DNA from: a virus
Virus record (IMG/VR): IMGVR_UViG_3300046506_000327
Location: 1-64,000 of that record
Strand: one strand, 5' to 3'
Length of the DNA stretch: 64,000 nt
Below are positions 53,852-61,727 of the stretch, piece after piece. Positions within the stretch are counted from its first letter, which is position 1. Each line of letters opens with the position of its first letter. Both the position numbers and the translations under genes were made by a program. The notes under the pieces are model-generated. The model saw only the letters and a list, made by a program, of their open reading frames with translations, was not told the origin of the DNA and ran no database searches.

Positions 53852-54121
53852 TTACGGTTTCCGGTGGTGGTTCGGGCAGACCTTGAGGTGGTCCAGGAGC
53901 CGGGCCAGGTACTCGGCCGGGTAGGCGGAGTTGCGCTTGCCGCCGCAGCAGGGCGTCTCGGCAACGGTGTGGATGCCGACGAAGCCGGTGCCGCTGGAGG
54001 TGAGGATCTCCAGGAACATGCGAACGCGGTCGACCTGCTCGCCGCAGTTCCCGCAGCCCTGAGGGATGATCGCGACGGTGACGCTGTCGTCGTCCCAGTC
54101 GCGCAGGCGGCTGTCCTTCAT
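53852..54121 (-). CDS. Zinc-ribbon protein, 89 aa
   Basis: ATG at 54121, overlapping the upstream stop as ATGA. CGNC (about 23-26), CCGG and a final CPNHH give Cys/His pairs for zinc. Contains a strand-rich middle (FLEILTSSGTGFVGIHTVAE). Function unknown. Confidence 0.65.
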   Translation of the reverse strand: MKDSRLRDWDDDSVTVAIIPQGCGNCGEQVDRVRMFLEILTSSGTGFVGIHTVAETPCCGGKRNSAYPAEYLARLLDHLKVCPNHHRKP

Positions 54122-54255
54122 CGGCGGCCCCCGCGCGACAGCTCGTACCAGCGCCAAAGCTGCGCGGTGCTGTACTTCACGTGCCAGTCCGGCATGTCGT
54201 CGTGGAGGTAGGGCAATCTGAGCCGCCTGACCAGGAATGCGCGCAGGTAGCTCAT
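54118..54255 (-). CDS. Small basic protein, 45 aa
   Basis: Short gene overlapping both neighbours by 1-4 nt (TGATG at its start, ATGA at its end). Encodes a basic, aromatic protein starting MSYLRAFLVRRLRLPYLHDD and ending LSRGGRR. High third-position GC. Role unknown. Confidence 0.6.
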   Translation of the reverse strand: MSYLRAFLVRRLRLPYLHDDMPDWHVKYSTAQLWRWYELSRGGRR

Positions 54256-54728
54256 CAGTGGGGGTGGTCTCCGCGCGCGGGCTCCTCGGAGGCGATGACG
54301 CCCTGGGTGCCGAGTTCGAGGATGTCGCGGGTGACCTCGTGGACCTTCTGGTCGTGGTCGAAGGCCTTCTTCGCGACGCGCCCGGCGATCTGGATGTCGG
54401 GGATCTGGCGGCCGGTGAGGCCGCGCGCGAACCGGTCGTACTCGGCCTTCCAGCTGATGGTGATGGCGAACCCGAGCTGGTGGACTCGTTCCTTGGCCTC
54501 GCGCTCGAACTCCTCCTTGTCGAAGGCCTTGGCGGAGTAGCGGGTCAGCATGCTCTCGAAGAGGGCTTCCAGCTGGAGGATCTCGCTGTCGAGGATGTCG
54601 CCCTGGGCGGTCTCGCTGCGCTGGTGGACGCCGCCGTACTCGCGGTCGAGGAAGTCCGGGCCGGGGGCGGCAGCCGGGCTCTGGACGCCGGGCGGGAGGA
54701 TGAGGCCGGACTGGTGGGGCGTGCTCAC
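54255..54728 (-). CDS. Hypothetical helical protein, 157 aa
   Basis: Pro-rich N-terminus, then charged helices (DSEILQLEALFESMLTRYSA, KAFDKEEFEREAKERVHQLG, VAKKAFDHDQKVHEVTRDIL) and an acidic/His tail. Overlaps the upstream gene by 4 nt. No family recognised. Confidence 0.6.
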   Translation of the reverse strand: MSTPHQSGLILPPGVQSPAAAPGPDFLDREYGGVHQRSETAQGDILDSEILQLEALFESMLTRYSAKAFDKEEFEREAKERVHQLGFAITISWKAEYDRFARGLTGRQIPDIQIAGRVAKKAFDHDQKVHEVTRDILELGTQGVIASEEPARGDHPH

Positions 54729-55381
54729 GAGGACTCCTTGGTTCCGTGGGAGGGGTGGTTGTCGAAGCCGAACGGCCGCAGGCGCACGACTCCCGGCGGG
54801 ATGGACTCGTCGCAGACCACGGGGAACCCGAACAGATCGCCGGGGATCATCGGGCCGCCCAGGCGCCGCTCGGCCTCCCGGATGCGGAACCGGGACTTGA
54901 AGTCGTCCAGCGAGTCGGGGTGGACGGCGACCTCCTCGACAGGCTCCGTCTTCTTGACCGTCAGCTCTCCCCGGAGTCCGGGCTGGCCGGTGAGGGCGCA
55001 GCGGGTCTCACACGGGGAGACGACCTTGCAGGAGATGCACAGCCCGTTGTCTGCAGACGCAGCGTGCAGGTGCAGGGCGGCGCTGATGCGGGCCTGGGTG
55101 GCGGCGGCCTCCATGCGGATCTGCATGGCGTAGGTGGCGCCGTCCAGGAGTTCGTCGAGCAGGTCCTGGTGGGGGTCGCGGCCGTTGAAGGTCTGCAGGG
55201 GGCGGCCGTACCTCTGGATGCCCAGTGCCCGGCGCTCCATGATCTTGGCGGCCAGATTGTTGGCTCCGGCGCCAAGACGCGGGCTGGCCAGGATGTGTGC
55301 GATGAGAGCGTCCTGGACGTTCTCATCGCCCTCGGTGGGCAGGGGCTGGTCGCCGTCTCGCTGGCGGAGGTTCTCAGTCAT
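54725..55381 (-). CDS. MazG-like protein with Cys motif, 218 aa
   Basis: Residues 45-90 (RALGIQRYGRPLQTFNGRDP, QDLLDELLDGATYAMQIRME) carry the E/D-rich helix pair of MazG-like NTP pyrophosphohydrolases or their inactive phage relatives (D-L-L-D-E-L). A Cys cluster follows (CISCKVVSPCETRC), which is not typical for MazG and may bind zinc or an Fe-S cluster. Possible role in nucleotide pools or alarmone control during infection. Confidence 0.6.
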   Translation of the reverse strand: MTENLRQRDGDQPLPTEGDENVQDALIAHILASPRLGAGANNLAAKIMERRALGIQRYGRPLQTFNGRDPHQDLLDELLDGATYAMQIRMEAAATQARISAALHLHAASADNGLCISCKVVSPCETRCALTGQPGLRGELTVKKTEPVEEVAVHPDSLDDFKSRFRIREAERRLGGPMIPGDLFGFPVVCDESIPPGVVRLRPFGFDNHPSHGTKESS

Positions 55382-55464
55382 CAGTGGTTGTCCAGCCAGA
55401 AGAGGAAGGCGCAGAAGCCAAGCCAGGCGATCGTGCAGATCGTGCGGCGGGCGTTGTCGGACAC
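55381..55464 (-). CDS. Single-TM mini-protein, 27 aa
   Basis: GTG at 55464 after AGGAGAACCC; the stop overlaps the next ATG (TGATG). Encodes SDNARR followed by the hydrophobic TICTIAWLGFCAFLFWLDNH, one TM helix. Typical size for phage membrane micro-proteins. Unknown function. Confidence 0.6.
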   Translation of the reverse strand: MSDNARRTICTIAWLGFCAFLFWLDNH

Positions 55465-55481
55465 GGGTTCTCCTGTGGTGG

Positions 55482-56474
55482 TCAGGCGGCGGCGACGAGG
55501 GCGTGGCAGGAGTTGCAGCGTTCGGCTTCGTCGACCACGACGGCTCCGGCGATGTGCTGGAGGGTGGCGCGCAGCTTCCGCTTGTCGGGGTCCTGCAGGA
55601 TCTTGGGGGCGTTGGCGGTGTTGGCGATGGCCAGCGTCATGTCGAGCAGGGTGGGTTCGTTGTTGCGGGAGAGCGCGACGGTGATGTCGGCGAGCGGCCT
55701 GACGGGCATCTTGTGCTCGGCGGCGACGCGGTGCAGGCGGATGATGCGGTCGCCTGCGACGGAGGTGTTGGCCAGGCGCAGCAGGTGCTGGGCGTCGTTG
55801 TGCAGGCGGGCGTCGGCGCGCAGGGCCTCGGCGGCGAGGCGTTCGCCGACCTTGTCGACGGAGACTCCCCGTGAGTCGATCTTGAGGGAGGGGTCGGGGA
55901 TCTCGATCACCGTGGTGGTGTCCTCGTGGAAGAGGATCGGCGCGACGATGGGGGCGAGGTTCTGCCTGCGGTTCTGGCGGAAACGCAGGCCGCCCTGGAT
56001 GCCGTCCTCGACGTGGTGGGCGAGGACGTCCAGGTGCAGTTCGTCGGGGGTGATCCAGGCGTCCAGCACGGTGGAGGAGGCCGGGTAGAGCCGGTGGGCG
56101 ATGCGGACGAACTCCTCGGCCTCCAAGCGGGGCTTGGTCGGCTTGCGGACGTCGGTGATGCCCCGGTCGTTGTAGGTGATCGTCACCTCGCCCTCCGCGT
56201 GGGTCATCCGCATGTTCATCACGAAGTGCCGTTCCTCGGCGGTGATGCGGCGGAAGTACGCGGTGGGGATTTGGTAGAAGGCGCAGAGCAGCTCGATGGC
56301 CTGTTCGTCCAGGGTGATCTCGTGGTCGCCGAGGAGGATGGAGGGCTCGTGCTTGGCCTCTCGGGGGAAGTCGACCGAGGGGACGCAGGCGTCGGAGGTC
56401 CACTCGCGGTCGCGGTTCTTCCAGGCGAGATCGAGGTCGGCGAGGGTGGTGGTGGATGGCTCGCGGAGGTGCAT
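55482..56474 (-). CDS. DUF932-like phage protein, 330 aa
   Basis: N-terminal part has HEITLDEQAIELLCAFYQIP and TAYFRRI, as in DUF932-type proteins near phage replication genes. Beta-rich middle (EVTITYNDRGITDV, LDVLAHHVEDGIQGG, TTTVIEIPDPSLKIDSRG), helical C-terminus, and a final CNSCH motif. DUF932 members sometimes accompany recombination genes; role unclear. Confidence 0.6.
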   Translation of the reverse strand: MHLREPSTTTLADLDLAWKNRDREWTSDACVPSVDFPREAKHEPSILLGDHEITLDEQAIELLCAFYQIPTAYFRRITAEERHFVMNMRMTHAEGEVTITYNDRGITDVRKPTKPRLEAEEFVRIAHRLYPASSTVLDAWITPDELHLDVLAHHVEDGIQGGLRFRQNRRQNLAPIVAPILFHEDTTTVIEIPDPSLKIDSRGVSVDKVGERLAAEALRADARLHNDAQHLLRLANTSVAGDRIIRLHRVAAEHKMPVRPLADITVALSRNNEPTLLDMTLAIANTANAPKILQDPDKRKLRATLQHIAGAVVVDEAERCNSCHALVAAA

Positions 56475-56537
56475 GACGGGCTGTTCTCCTCTGGCGGAAG
56501 GAGTGGTGGTGGTTTCCGGCTGGCGGACCAGAGTTTT

Positions 56538-57185
56538 TTACATTTGTTGCTGGTTGCTTTGTGCCATGGCGAGCAGCACGGGATTTCTGCTGAGCGCCTG
56601 GGCGAAAGCCTGCCGGTTCTCTGGCGGGATGAACTCGACAGCGGTCTTCATGTACTCCATGAGGATTGCGCGCCACTTCTTGTCGTCCAGCCCGCCCTCG
56701 ACAGAAGCGTCGATCTTCTGCTTGAGGTCGATGGCCTTCATCAGGTCGGTGGCGCCGAGTTTGATTTCTCCTCGTTGAAGGGCGTCGAAGCCCTTCAGGA
56801 CGACCATATCCAGGGCGGAGAGGTGGTCTGCGACACGGCCGCCAAATTTTTCTATCTCGTCGCCGAGTGCCTCGGTGCGGCGTTCGAGGATGGCGGCCTC
56901 GGCGCGAGCACCCAAGGGGAGGTGGCGGTCGGTGTGGCTGCGCAGGGCCTTCTCGGTGGGGTGGCCGAGGGGGCCTTCCTCCATGTCCTTGAGCCAGGCG
57001 AGGATGGTGGGCCGGGTGTAGCCCTCCAGGATCCATGCCTCGATCTGGGCGCGGTGGGGGGACTGGCAGACGCGGCAGCGGAGGCCGGTCTTGGCGGGCA
57101 CGGTGCGGTTGCCGACGCGCACCATGACCATGCTGACCGGGCCGGAGGTGTCGGGGTCGAGGACCTCGGGCAGGTTGTCGCTCAC
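56538..57185 (-). CDS. Zinc-HTH protein, possible terminase small subunit, 215 aa
   Basis: Residues 36-90 (CRVCQSPHRAQIEAWILEGY, TRPTILAWL, EKALRSHTDRHLPLG) combine a Cys pair with an HTH-type fold, as in small terminases or DNA-binding adaptors of actinophages. The C-terminal two thirds are helical with oligomerisation character (EALGDEIEKFGGRVADHLSA). Separated from the large terminase by 4 kb, so the assignment is tentative. Confidence 0.5.
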   Translation of the reverse strand: MSDNLPEVLDPDTSGPVSMVMVRVGNRTVPAKTGLRCRVCQSPHRAQIEAWILEGYTRPTILAWLKDMEEGPLGHPTEKALRSHTDRHLPLGARAEAAILERRTEALGDEIEKFGGRVADHLSALDMVVLKGFDALQRGEIKLGATDLMKAIDLKQKIDASVEGGLDDKKWRAILMEYMKTAVEFIPPENRQAFAQALSRNPVLLAMAQSNQQQM

Positions 57186-57475
57186 TCTTCGGCCTTCAGC
57201 GGGACTCTGTGCTGCGGCCGGGCGACGCCTTCGGCGGCGTTGAGGTGCGGGTGCTGGCGGTTGATGGCCCGGTGGAAGGAGCCCTTGCGGACGGCTCCGT
57301 CGGGGGTGCCGCCGGGCACGAAGACCTCGCGCTTGAGGCGGTTCTGCAGCATGTACTCGGTGAGGATCAGCGCCTTGGCCTCGGGGTCTGGGTTGTCCAG
57401 GAAGGACTGGCGCAGGATCGCGTTGGCCTGGGCTTCGAGGTCGGCATCGACGCCGTTACGGATGCGGTCGCTCAT
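57182..57475 (-). CDS. Hypothetical protein, 97 aa
   Basis: Helical N-terminus (ADLEAQANAILRQSFLDNPD, EAKALILTEYMLQNRLKREV), Gly/Thr-rich middle, basic tail. Overlaps the upstream gene by 4 nt (ATGA). No family. Confidence 0.6.
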   Translation of the reverse strand: MSDRIRNGVDADLEAQANAILRQSFLDNPDPEAKALILTEYMLQNRLKREVFVPGGTPDGAVRKGSFHRAINRQHPHLNAAEGVARPQHRVPLKAEE

Positions 57476-57864
57476 GCTGCCACGACCTCCAGCCCCTCGT
57501 CGGCGCTGCCGTTGCCGGGGATGACGCCTGCCTTGATCAGCTCGTTGAGGCGGACGAGTCCCTGGGTGGCGTAGGAGGCGACGGGGTTGTCCTCGGAGAC
57601 GCCCATGAGGCGGGCGACTTCCCGCTCGGGCCGGTTCTCAATGAGAAACAGCTGAATTGCCTCGCGCTGGCGAGGAGAAAGCAGGTGCTTTCCGTTTTCG
57701 CCGCGCCTTTCGACGGCGTTCTTGTAGAGGTGGACGATGTCGTGGATGCAGTACTCGGTACCGTCCGGGCCAGTTATCGTGTCCATACCCTCCGTTTCAT
57801 AGAGGGTGTTCCACGCCTGGAGATGCCGGAACAGTTCCCGGAGCACGCGCACGTCAATGGTCAT
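57472..57864 (-). CDS. Sigma-70-region-4-like HTH protein, 130 aa
   Basis: ATG at 57864 (no strong RBS). Residues 66-115 (LLSPRQREAIQLFLIENRPE, REVARLMGVSE ... LVRLNELIKAG) are like the region-4/LuxR HTH. The N-terminal 60 residues are helical. As a phage-coded sigma-like or anti-sigma protein it could direct RNA polymerase to late genes, for example at the ACCGTTA repeats. Coupled to 57182-57475. Confidence 0.65.
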   Translation of the reverse strand: MTIDVRVLRELFRHLQAWNTLYETEGMDTITGPDGTEYCIHDIVHLYKNAVERRGENGKHLLSPRQREAIQLFLIENRPEREVARLMGVSEDNPVASYATQGLVRLNELIKAGVIPGNGSADEGLEVVAA

Positions 57865-57973
57865 GCAGGCGGGTTCCTTTACTGACGCGTGGCGGTCGCG
57901 CCTTCCCGGATGTGCATGTGGCGGCAGCACATCTGGAATTCTGTGTCAGCATAAGCAGGCCCCCGCCCGCAAC

Positions 57974-58000
57974 TCCAACTTTTCGTCGATCGAAGTTGGA
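57974..58000 (-). terminator. Hairpin upstream of the sigma-like gene
   Basis: TCCAACTT / AAGTTGGA, 8 bp with an 11-nt loop, and A/T-richer than the other hairpins, after the 58014-58742 stop. Confidence 0.55.
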
Positions 58001-58013
58001 CCACAGACAGGAC

Positions 58014-58742
58014 TCAGGCCGTCAGGGAGTCCTTCAACCTCTGGCCGAGCAGCTCCATGCCGTCGACCAGGTGCTCGGCGGCACGGGAAAGCTCGGCCTG
58101 GAAGATGCCGAAGTAGCGGTGGTCGGCGGAATGCAGGCGGCCTCGCTGGGTGCGCTCCTCGACGGTGACGCGGCCGGTCGGCGCGACGAACCCTTCGGCC
58201 ATGGCCTCCTCCCAGCGGGCGCGGGCGAGCATGGCGGGCATGCGCTTCCAGTTGTCGACCTTCAGGCGCCATTCCAGCAGGCCCATGGTGATGGAGAGCA
58301 TGAAGCCCTCCTTCTCCCTGTCGGTGAGCTTGGAGTAGTCCTCGATGTAGGCGCCGGACGGGAGTCGCTTCCACACTGGCCAGCCGAAGATGTCGGTCTC
58401 GATCTCCCCGGTGCTCTCGTTCACGACCGGCTCGCGGGCGATGCCCCAGATGTCGTTGAGGATCAGGAAGATGCCGGGGAACTCACGGTGGATGATGCCG
58501 TCGGCCAGCTCGGCCAGGCCACGGACGGAGGCGCCGTCCTCTTCGAGCCAGTCGTGGCGCATCCGTGCGGTGCGGGAGTAGTTCGGCCGGGTGAAGTCCC
58601 GGGCGCGGTCGGGGTCGATGTCCGGGGTGAGCGGCTCGTCGGCCTCGTGGGCGAGTCCGTTGATGACACGGTTGGCCTGCTTGACGGCCTGCGTGTCGCT
58701 GAGGAACTGGGCGAACTCGGCGACGTCCTCAGCGCTGTTCAC
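58014..58742 (-). CDS. Hypothetical helical protein, 242 aa
   Basis: Starts NSAEDVAEFAQFLSDTQAVK. Contains GIIHREFPGIFLILNDIWGI, a basic part (RMRHDWLEEDGASVRGLAEL) and a Trp-rich helix (LLEWRLKVDNWKRMPAMLAR). Overlaps the RuvC-like gene by 4 nt, so it belongs to the DNA-processing operon. Family unknown. Confidence 0.6.
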   Translation of the reverse strand: MNSAEDVAEFAQFLSDTQAVKQANRVINGLAHEADEPLTPDIDPDRARDFTRPNYSRTARMRHDWLEEDGASVRGLAELADGIIHREFPGIFLILNDIWGIAREPVVNESTGEIETDIFGWPVWKRLPSGAYIEDYSKLTDREKEGFMLSITMGLLEWRLKVDNWKRMPAMLARARWEEAMAEGFVAPTGRVTVEERTQRGRLHSADHRYFGIFQAELSRAAEHLVDGMELLGQRLKDSLTA

Positions 58743-59383
58743 GCGGCGGCCTCCAGCTCTACGGCGGCCTCCTGGGCCTGGCGGTGCTTCTCGTCGAGGA
58801 GCCAGGCCAGGGCGAGCATGCAGGCGTCGCGGACGTGCTCGTTCCAGGGCATGAGCTTGCCGCTGGCCTCGGGCGGGGTGATGTACGCCTCGACGGCTTC
58901 CTTGACGTGGGCCTTGGTGACGGGGTTCTGGCTGCTCCCGGCCCGGCCGACGATGAGCTTCTTGGCGTGGCGGTTGTCGACCATGACGGCCTTGCCGTCG
59001 GTGGCGCGGTGCACCTCGCGTCCGGCCAGGATGATGGACTCGGTGCGCTTGCCGTGGACCGGGGGCCGCTCGTAGATGATGTTGTCGACCATGGAGGCGT
59101 AGCCCTTGCGGTGGTAGGCGATGCCCGCGTGGATGTCCTCGGCGCGGGCGTAGTTGCCTTCCCAGCTCTGCTGGTCGGTGGCCGAGGTGGAGGGGCGGAT
59201 CATGCCGGTGGCCAGCAGGGTGATGCCTTCGCCCCAGGAGCGGAGCAGGACCATACCGGTGTTGTTCAGGGACTGGTCGAAGGCCTGCACCGTGGCGACG
59301 GCGAAGTCGCTGAAGACGGGCGGGCGGAAGGCGTTGCGGCGGGCGAGGCGCTCGACGGCGGGTATGGCGAGCTGGTTCTTCAC
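58739..59383 (-). CDS. RuvC-like Holliday junction resolvase, 214 aa
   Basis: RNase-H-fold resolvase motifs: Asp36 in AFDQSLNNTGMVLL, Glu105 in NIIYERPPV, and the C-terminal His183/Asp186 in NEHVRDACMLALAW; a basic stretch RRNAFRP at the start. Cleaves four-way junctions made during replication or recombination, before packaging. Works with the Cas4-like nuclease, Hjc-like nuclease and RecA encoded nearby. Confidence 0.8.
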   Translation of the reverse strand: MKNQLAIPAVERLARRNAFRPPVFSDFAVATVQAFDQSLNNTGMVLLRSWGEGITLLATGMIRPSTSATDQQSWEGNYARAEDIHAGIAYHRKGYASMVDNIIYERPPVHGKRTESIILAGREVHRATDGKAVMVDNRHAKKLIVGRAGSSQNPVTKAHVKEAVEAYITPPEASGKLMPWNEHVRDACMLALAWLLDEKHRQAQEAAVELEAAA

Positions 59384-59418
59384 AGGGGTCTCCGATGGCG
59401 GTCAGAGGAGGCGGAGGC

Positions 59419-60258
59419 TCAGGCGGCGAGCCCGGTCTTGACGGTGCAGCGGGTGGCGGGGCACTTGCGGGCCTTGGCGCCGCCGGGGCAGCAGGCGACG
59501 GGCGGCGGGGTCCCGGCGTCTACGTGGGCGAGGACGGTGCGGTACTTCGCCTCCAGGCGGGCGATGTACAGGTCGTCGCGGGGGATGGTGAACTCGCGCA
59601 TCACCCAGCCCTCGCTCATGGCGAGGAAGAGGATGAGCGCCTTCTGCTTGCCGGTGCAGGCCATGTACTCCTGGGCTTGGCCGTAGTACTTCGGCCACTT
59701 GATCTTGAAGGCGTCGAGGTCGTTGTTGTCGATGTGCCTGATCACCGGCGGGGCGCAGGTCTTGAGGTCGAAGATGCCGTCGCCGGGCTCGCACCAGCCA
59801 GGGATGTCGAGCAGGCCGTCCATGTGGCCGCGTCGGCGGAGGCGGTCGTCGCGGACGCCCCACTCGTCGCACTTGCCGTTGCCCTTGCCGTGGGGCTTGC
59901 CGCAGCACACGCAGGTGCCCTTCGGGGGGACGAGCAGGCCGAGCTTGATCATGACGGTCTGGACGACCTCGTGCATGACGGTGCCCATGAGGACGCTCAT
60001 CCGGGGCCCGTAGTCGAACTCCGGCTCGTCCCACTTGTCCGGCTGGGCGAGGTAGTAGTACAGCTGGCGCTCGTCCATGGTCGGGTGGGTCGAGGGGTGG
60101 AACCAGCCGTCCGGCTCGCGCTTGGCGGCGTACGAGCGCAGGCGCACGACGAAGTTGGTGGGGAAGGCGCACTGCTGGATGGCGTTCTCGATGAGCGGGA
60201 TGAGCACCAGGTCGCTGCCGATGGAGCCGACCCGGCGGAAGGAGGGGGTGAACGTCAC
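59419..60258 (-). CDS. Cas4/RecB-like PD-(D/E)XK nuclease, 279 aa
   Basis: His96 (GTVMHEVVQ), Asp147 (RRGHMDGLLD), Asp164-x-Lys166 (GIFDLKTC) and Gln194/Tyr198 (GQAQEYM) are the RecB-family motifs. Two Cys clusters (CVCCG with a later C around 116-130, and a C-terminal CCPGGAKARKCPATRC) could hold an Fe-S or zinc site, as in Cas4. Phage nucleases of this kind process DNA ends for recombination. Confidence 0.8.
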   Translation of the reverse strand: MTFTPSFRRVGSIGSDLVLIPLIENAIQQCAFPTNFVVRLRSYAAKREPDGWFHPSTHPTMDERQLYYYLAQPDKWDEPEFDYGPRMSVLMGTVMHEVVQTVMIKLGLLVPPKGTCVCCGKPHGKGNGKCDEWGVRDDRLRRRGHMDGLLDIPGWCEPGDGIFDLKTCAPPVIRHIDNNDLDAFKIKWPKYYGQAQEYMACTGKQKALILFLAMSEGWVMREFTIPRDDLYIARLEAKYRTVLAHVDAGTPPPVACCPGGAKARKCPATRCTVKTGLAA

Positions 60259-60665
60259 GTGGTCGGCCCTGTCTTCGTCTTCTCCGGGTACAGCTCGACT
60301 ACCTTGAGGGCTTTCGTCAGCATGGAGGCGGCTTGCAGCACCGTGAGTTCGTCAGTGCCCTTCGGCAGTCGCTCTCGGGCCAGTTCCAGGGCCAGCTCCT
60401 CGCGTGTCTTGGGCTTGGTCTCGGCCTTGTCGCTGCGGATCCAGGAGATCCAGTTCCAGGTGTAGACGCCGAACTTGACGGCGGCGACGGCGAGGAAGCC
60501 CCACTGGAGGGTGGCGAGCGAGTACGCGATCCAGACGGCCTGGGTGAACATCGCCCACAGCCAGCCCTTGGCGTTCTTCTTGCCGACGGCGCGCAGGGCG
60601 ACCAGGCCGACCACGTCGAGGCTGGCGAGGATGTAGTTCCAGTCGTCTGCCATGTCAAGGTGCAT
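60255..60665 (-). CDS. Membrane protein, PnuC-like, 136 aa
   Basis: Three hydrophobic helices in residues 11-75 (ILASLDVVGLVALRAVG, AMFTQAVWIAYSLATLQ, FLAVAAVKFGVYTWNWISW). The last (YTWNWISW) resembles PnuC nicotinamide riboside transporters, but the protein is about half as long. The C-terminal tail is charged. May dimerise into a transporter or be an unrelated small membrane protein. Confidence 0.6.
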   Translation of the reverse strand: MHLDMADDWNYILASLDVVGLVALRAVGKKNAKGWLWAMFTQAVWIAYSLATLQWGFLAVAAVKFGVYTWNWISWIRSDKAETKPKTREELALELARERLPKGTDELTVLQAASMLTKALKVVELYPEKTKTGPTT

Positions 60666-60679
60666 GATGAGGTCTCACT

Positions 60680-61135
60680 TCACTGATCAGCGTTGATGAG
60701 GTTGCGCGCGAGTTCTACGAGGACCGGGATGCAGCGCGGGCCCTGTTCGATGAGCGCCTGCAGGATGGGCTTGGCCTTGTGCCAGTTCTCGGCGGCGTCG
60801 CGCATCTCAGCGAAGTCCAGGAGGTCACAGACGGCCAGGTCGGCGTGGACTTCCAGGGAGGCGTTGTTGTAGAAGCGGAGTGCGAGCATGGGCAGTTCGC
60901 CGCTGGCTTGCTCTCCGGCCTTCTCCCACATGGCGCGGGTGATGCTGATGGACTTGGCCAGGGTGGACTTGCCGTCGACCGCGAAGGCGAAGGTGCACGT
61001 CGTCCGGTCATGCTTGGCGTCCATCTGGTCGCGCCACTGGTTGCCGCTCCCCCGGGTCTGGCGCATGCCCAGCACCTCGGCCAGCCGTTCCTCGTGCGCG
61101 TCGCCCATGCGCTTGTTGAGGCCCTTGTCGGTCAC
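60680..61135 (-). CDS. Hjc-like nuclease candidate, 151 aa
   Basis: GTG at 61135, overlapping the upstream stop. N-terminal HEERLAEVLGMRQTRGSGNQ ... RDQMDAKHD matches the Glu, RxSGxx, Asp layout of Hjc-type and other PD-(D/E)XK resolvases. Helical C-terminus (RDAAENWHKAKPILQALIEQ). Lies between RecA and the Cas4-like gene. No biochemical assignment is possible from the sequence. Confidence 0.55.
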   Translation of the reverse strand: MTDKGLNKRMGDAHEERLAEVLGMRQTRGSGNQWRDQMDAKHDRTTCTFAFAVDGKSTLAKSISITRAMWEKAGEQASGELPMLALRFYNNASLEVHADLAVCDLLDFAEMRDAAENWHKAKPILQALIEQGPRCIPVLVELARNLINADQ

Positions 61136-61317
61136 GGCTTGACCCCCGCGAACCGACGGCGCAGGCGCCAGGCCGAGAAGCCGTTGACCGGCTTCCAGCG
61201 GTATCCGTCGGCGGTGCGGTAGACGCGCCTCCAGAAGGCTCCGCATCCGGCGCAGCGGGTGATGAGGGTTGCGCAGGGCTCCGGCGGGGGGAGGTGGTCG
61301 CAGGAGTGCCAGGTCAT
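61132..61317 (-). CDS. Small zinc-finger protein, 61 aa
   Basis: ATG at 61317. HSCDHLPPPEPC and CAGCGAFWRR give Cys pairs; the basic C-terminus (SAWRLRRRFAGVKP) would suit nucleic-acid binding. Overlaps both neighbours by 4 nt. Confidence 0.6.
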   Translation of the reverse strand: MTWHSCDHLPPPEPCATLITRCAGCGAFWRRVYRTADGYRWKPVNGFSAWRLRRRFAGVKP

Positions 61318-61727
61318 TCGGCGTGGCCCTTCCGGACGCAGACGAGCTTGGCGGGCTGGGGCCAGTGCCAGACCACGGTCATGTCCGGGATCGGCTGGTT
61401 GTGGCAGGCGCAGCGGATCGGCTCGTCGCTCTCGATGTAGATCATCTTCTCCGGCGGGTTGTCCGGGTCGACGGGCAGCGCTTTGGCCGGGCCGTACCGG
61501 CGGACGAGGTGGCTGGCGGTGATGCCCATGAAGGCGCCCAGGACGATGGCGGTCAGGGCGGCCATGATGCCGAGCTTGTAGTGGATGTCCTGGGAGATCT
61601 GGTTGAGGTCGACCTGCTGGCCGACCACGTACCAGGCGTAGGCGATGACGAGGGCGCACAGGCTCATGACGGCGTAGAAGAACCAGGGCTCTCCAGCGAT
61701 GGCCCATGCGCGCTTGAGGCGGTTCAT
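61314..61727 (-). CDS. Membrane protein, 137 aa
   Basis: Two TM helices (about 16-37, FFYAVMSLCALVIAYAWYVV, and 51-72, KLGIMAALTAIVLGAFMGIT), then a soluble tail with Cys/His (RCACHNQPIP) that may bind metal. Overlaps RecA by 4 nt. Function unknown. Confidence 0.6.
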   Translation of the reverse strand: MNRLKRAWAIAGEPWFFYAVMSLCALVIAYAWYVVGQQVDLNQISQDIHYKLGIMAALTAIVLGAFMGITASHLVRRYGPAKALPVDPDNPPEKMIYIESDEPIRCACHNQPIPDMTVVWHWPQPAKLVCVRKGHAE

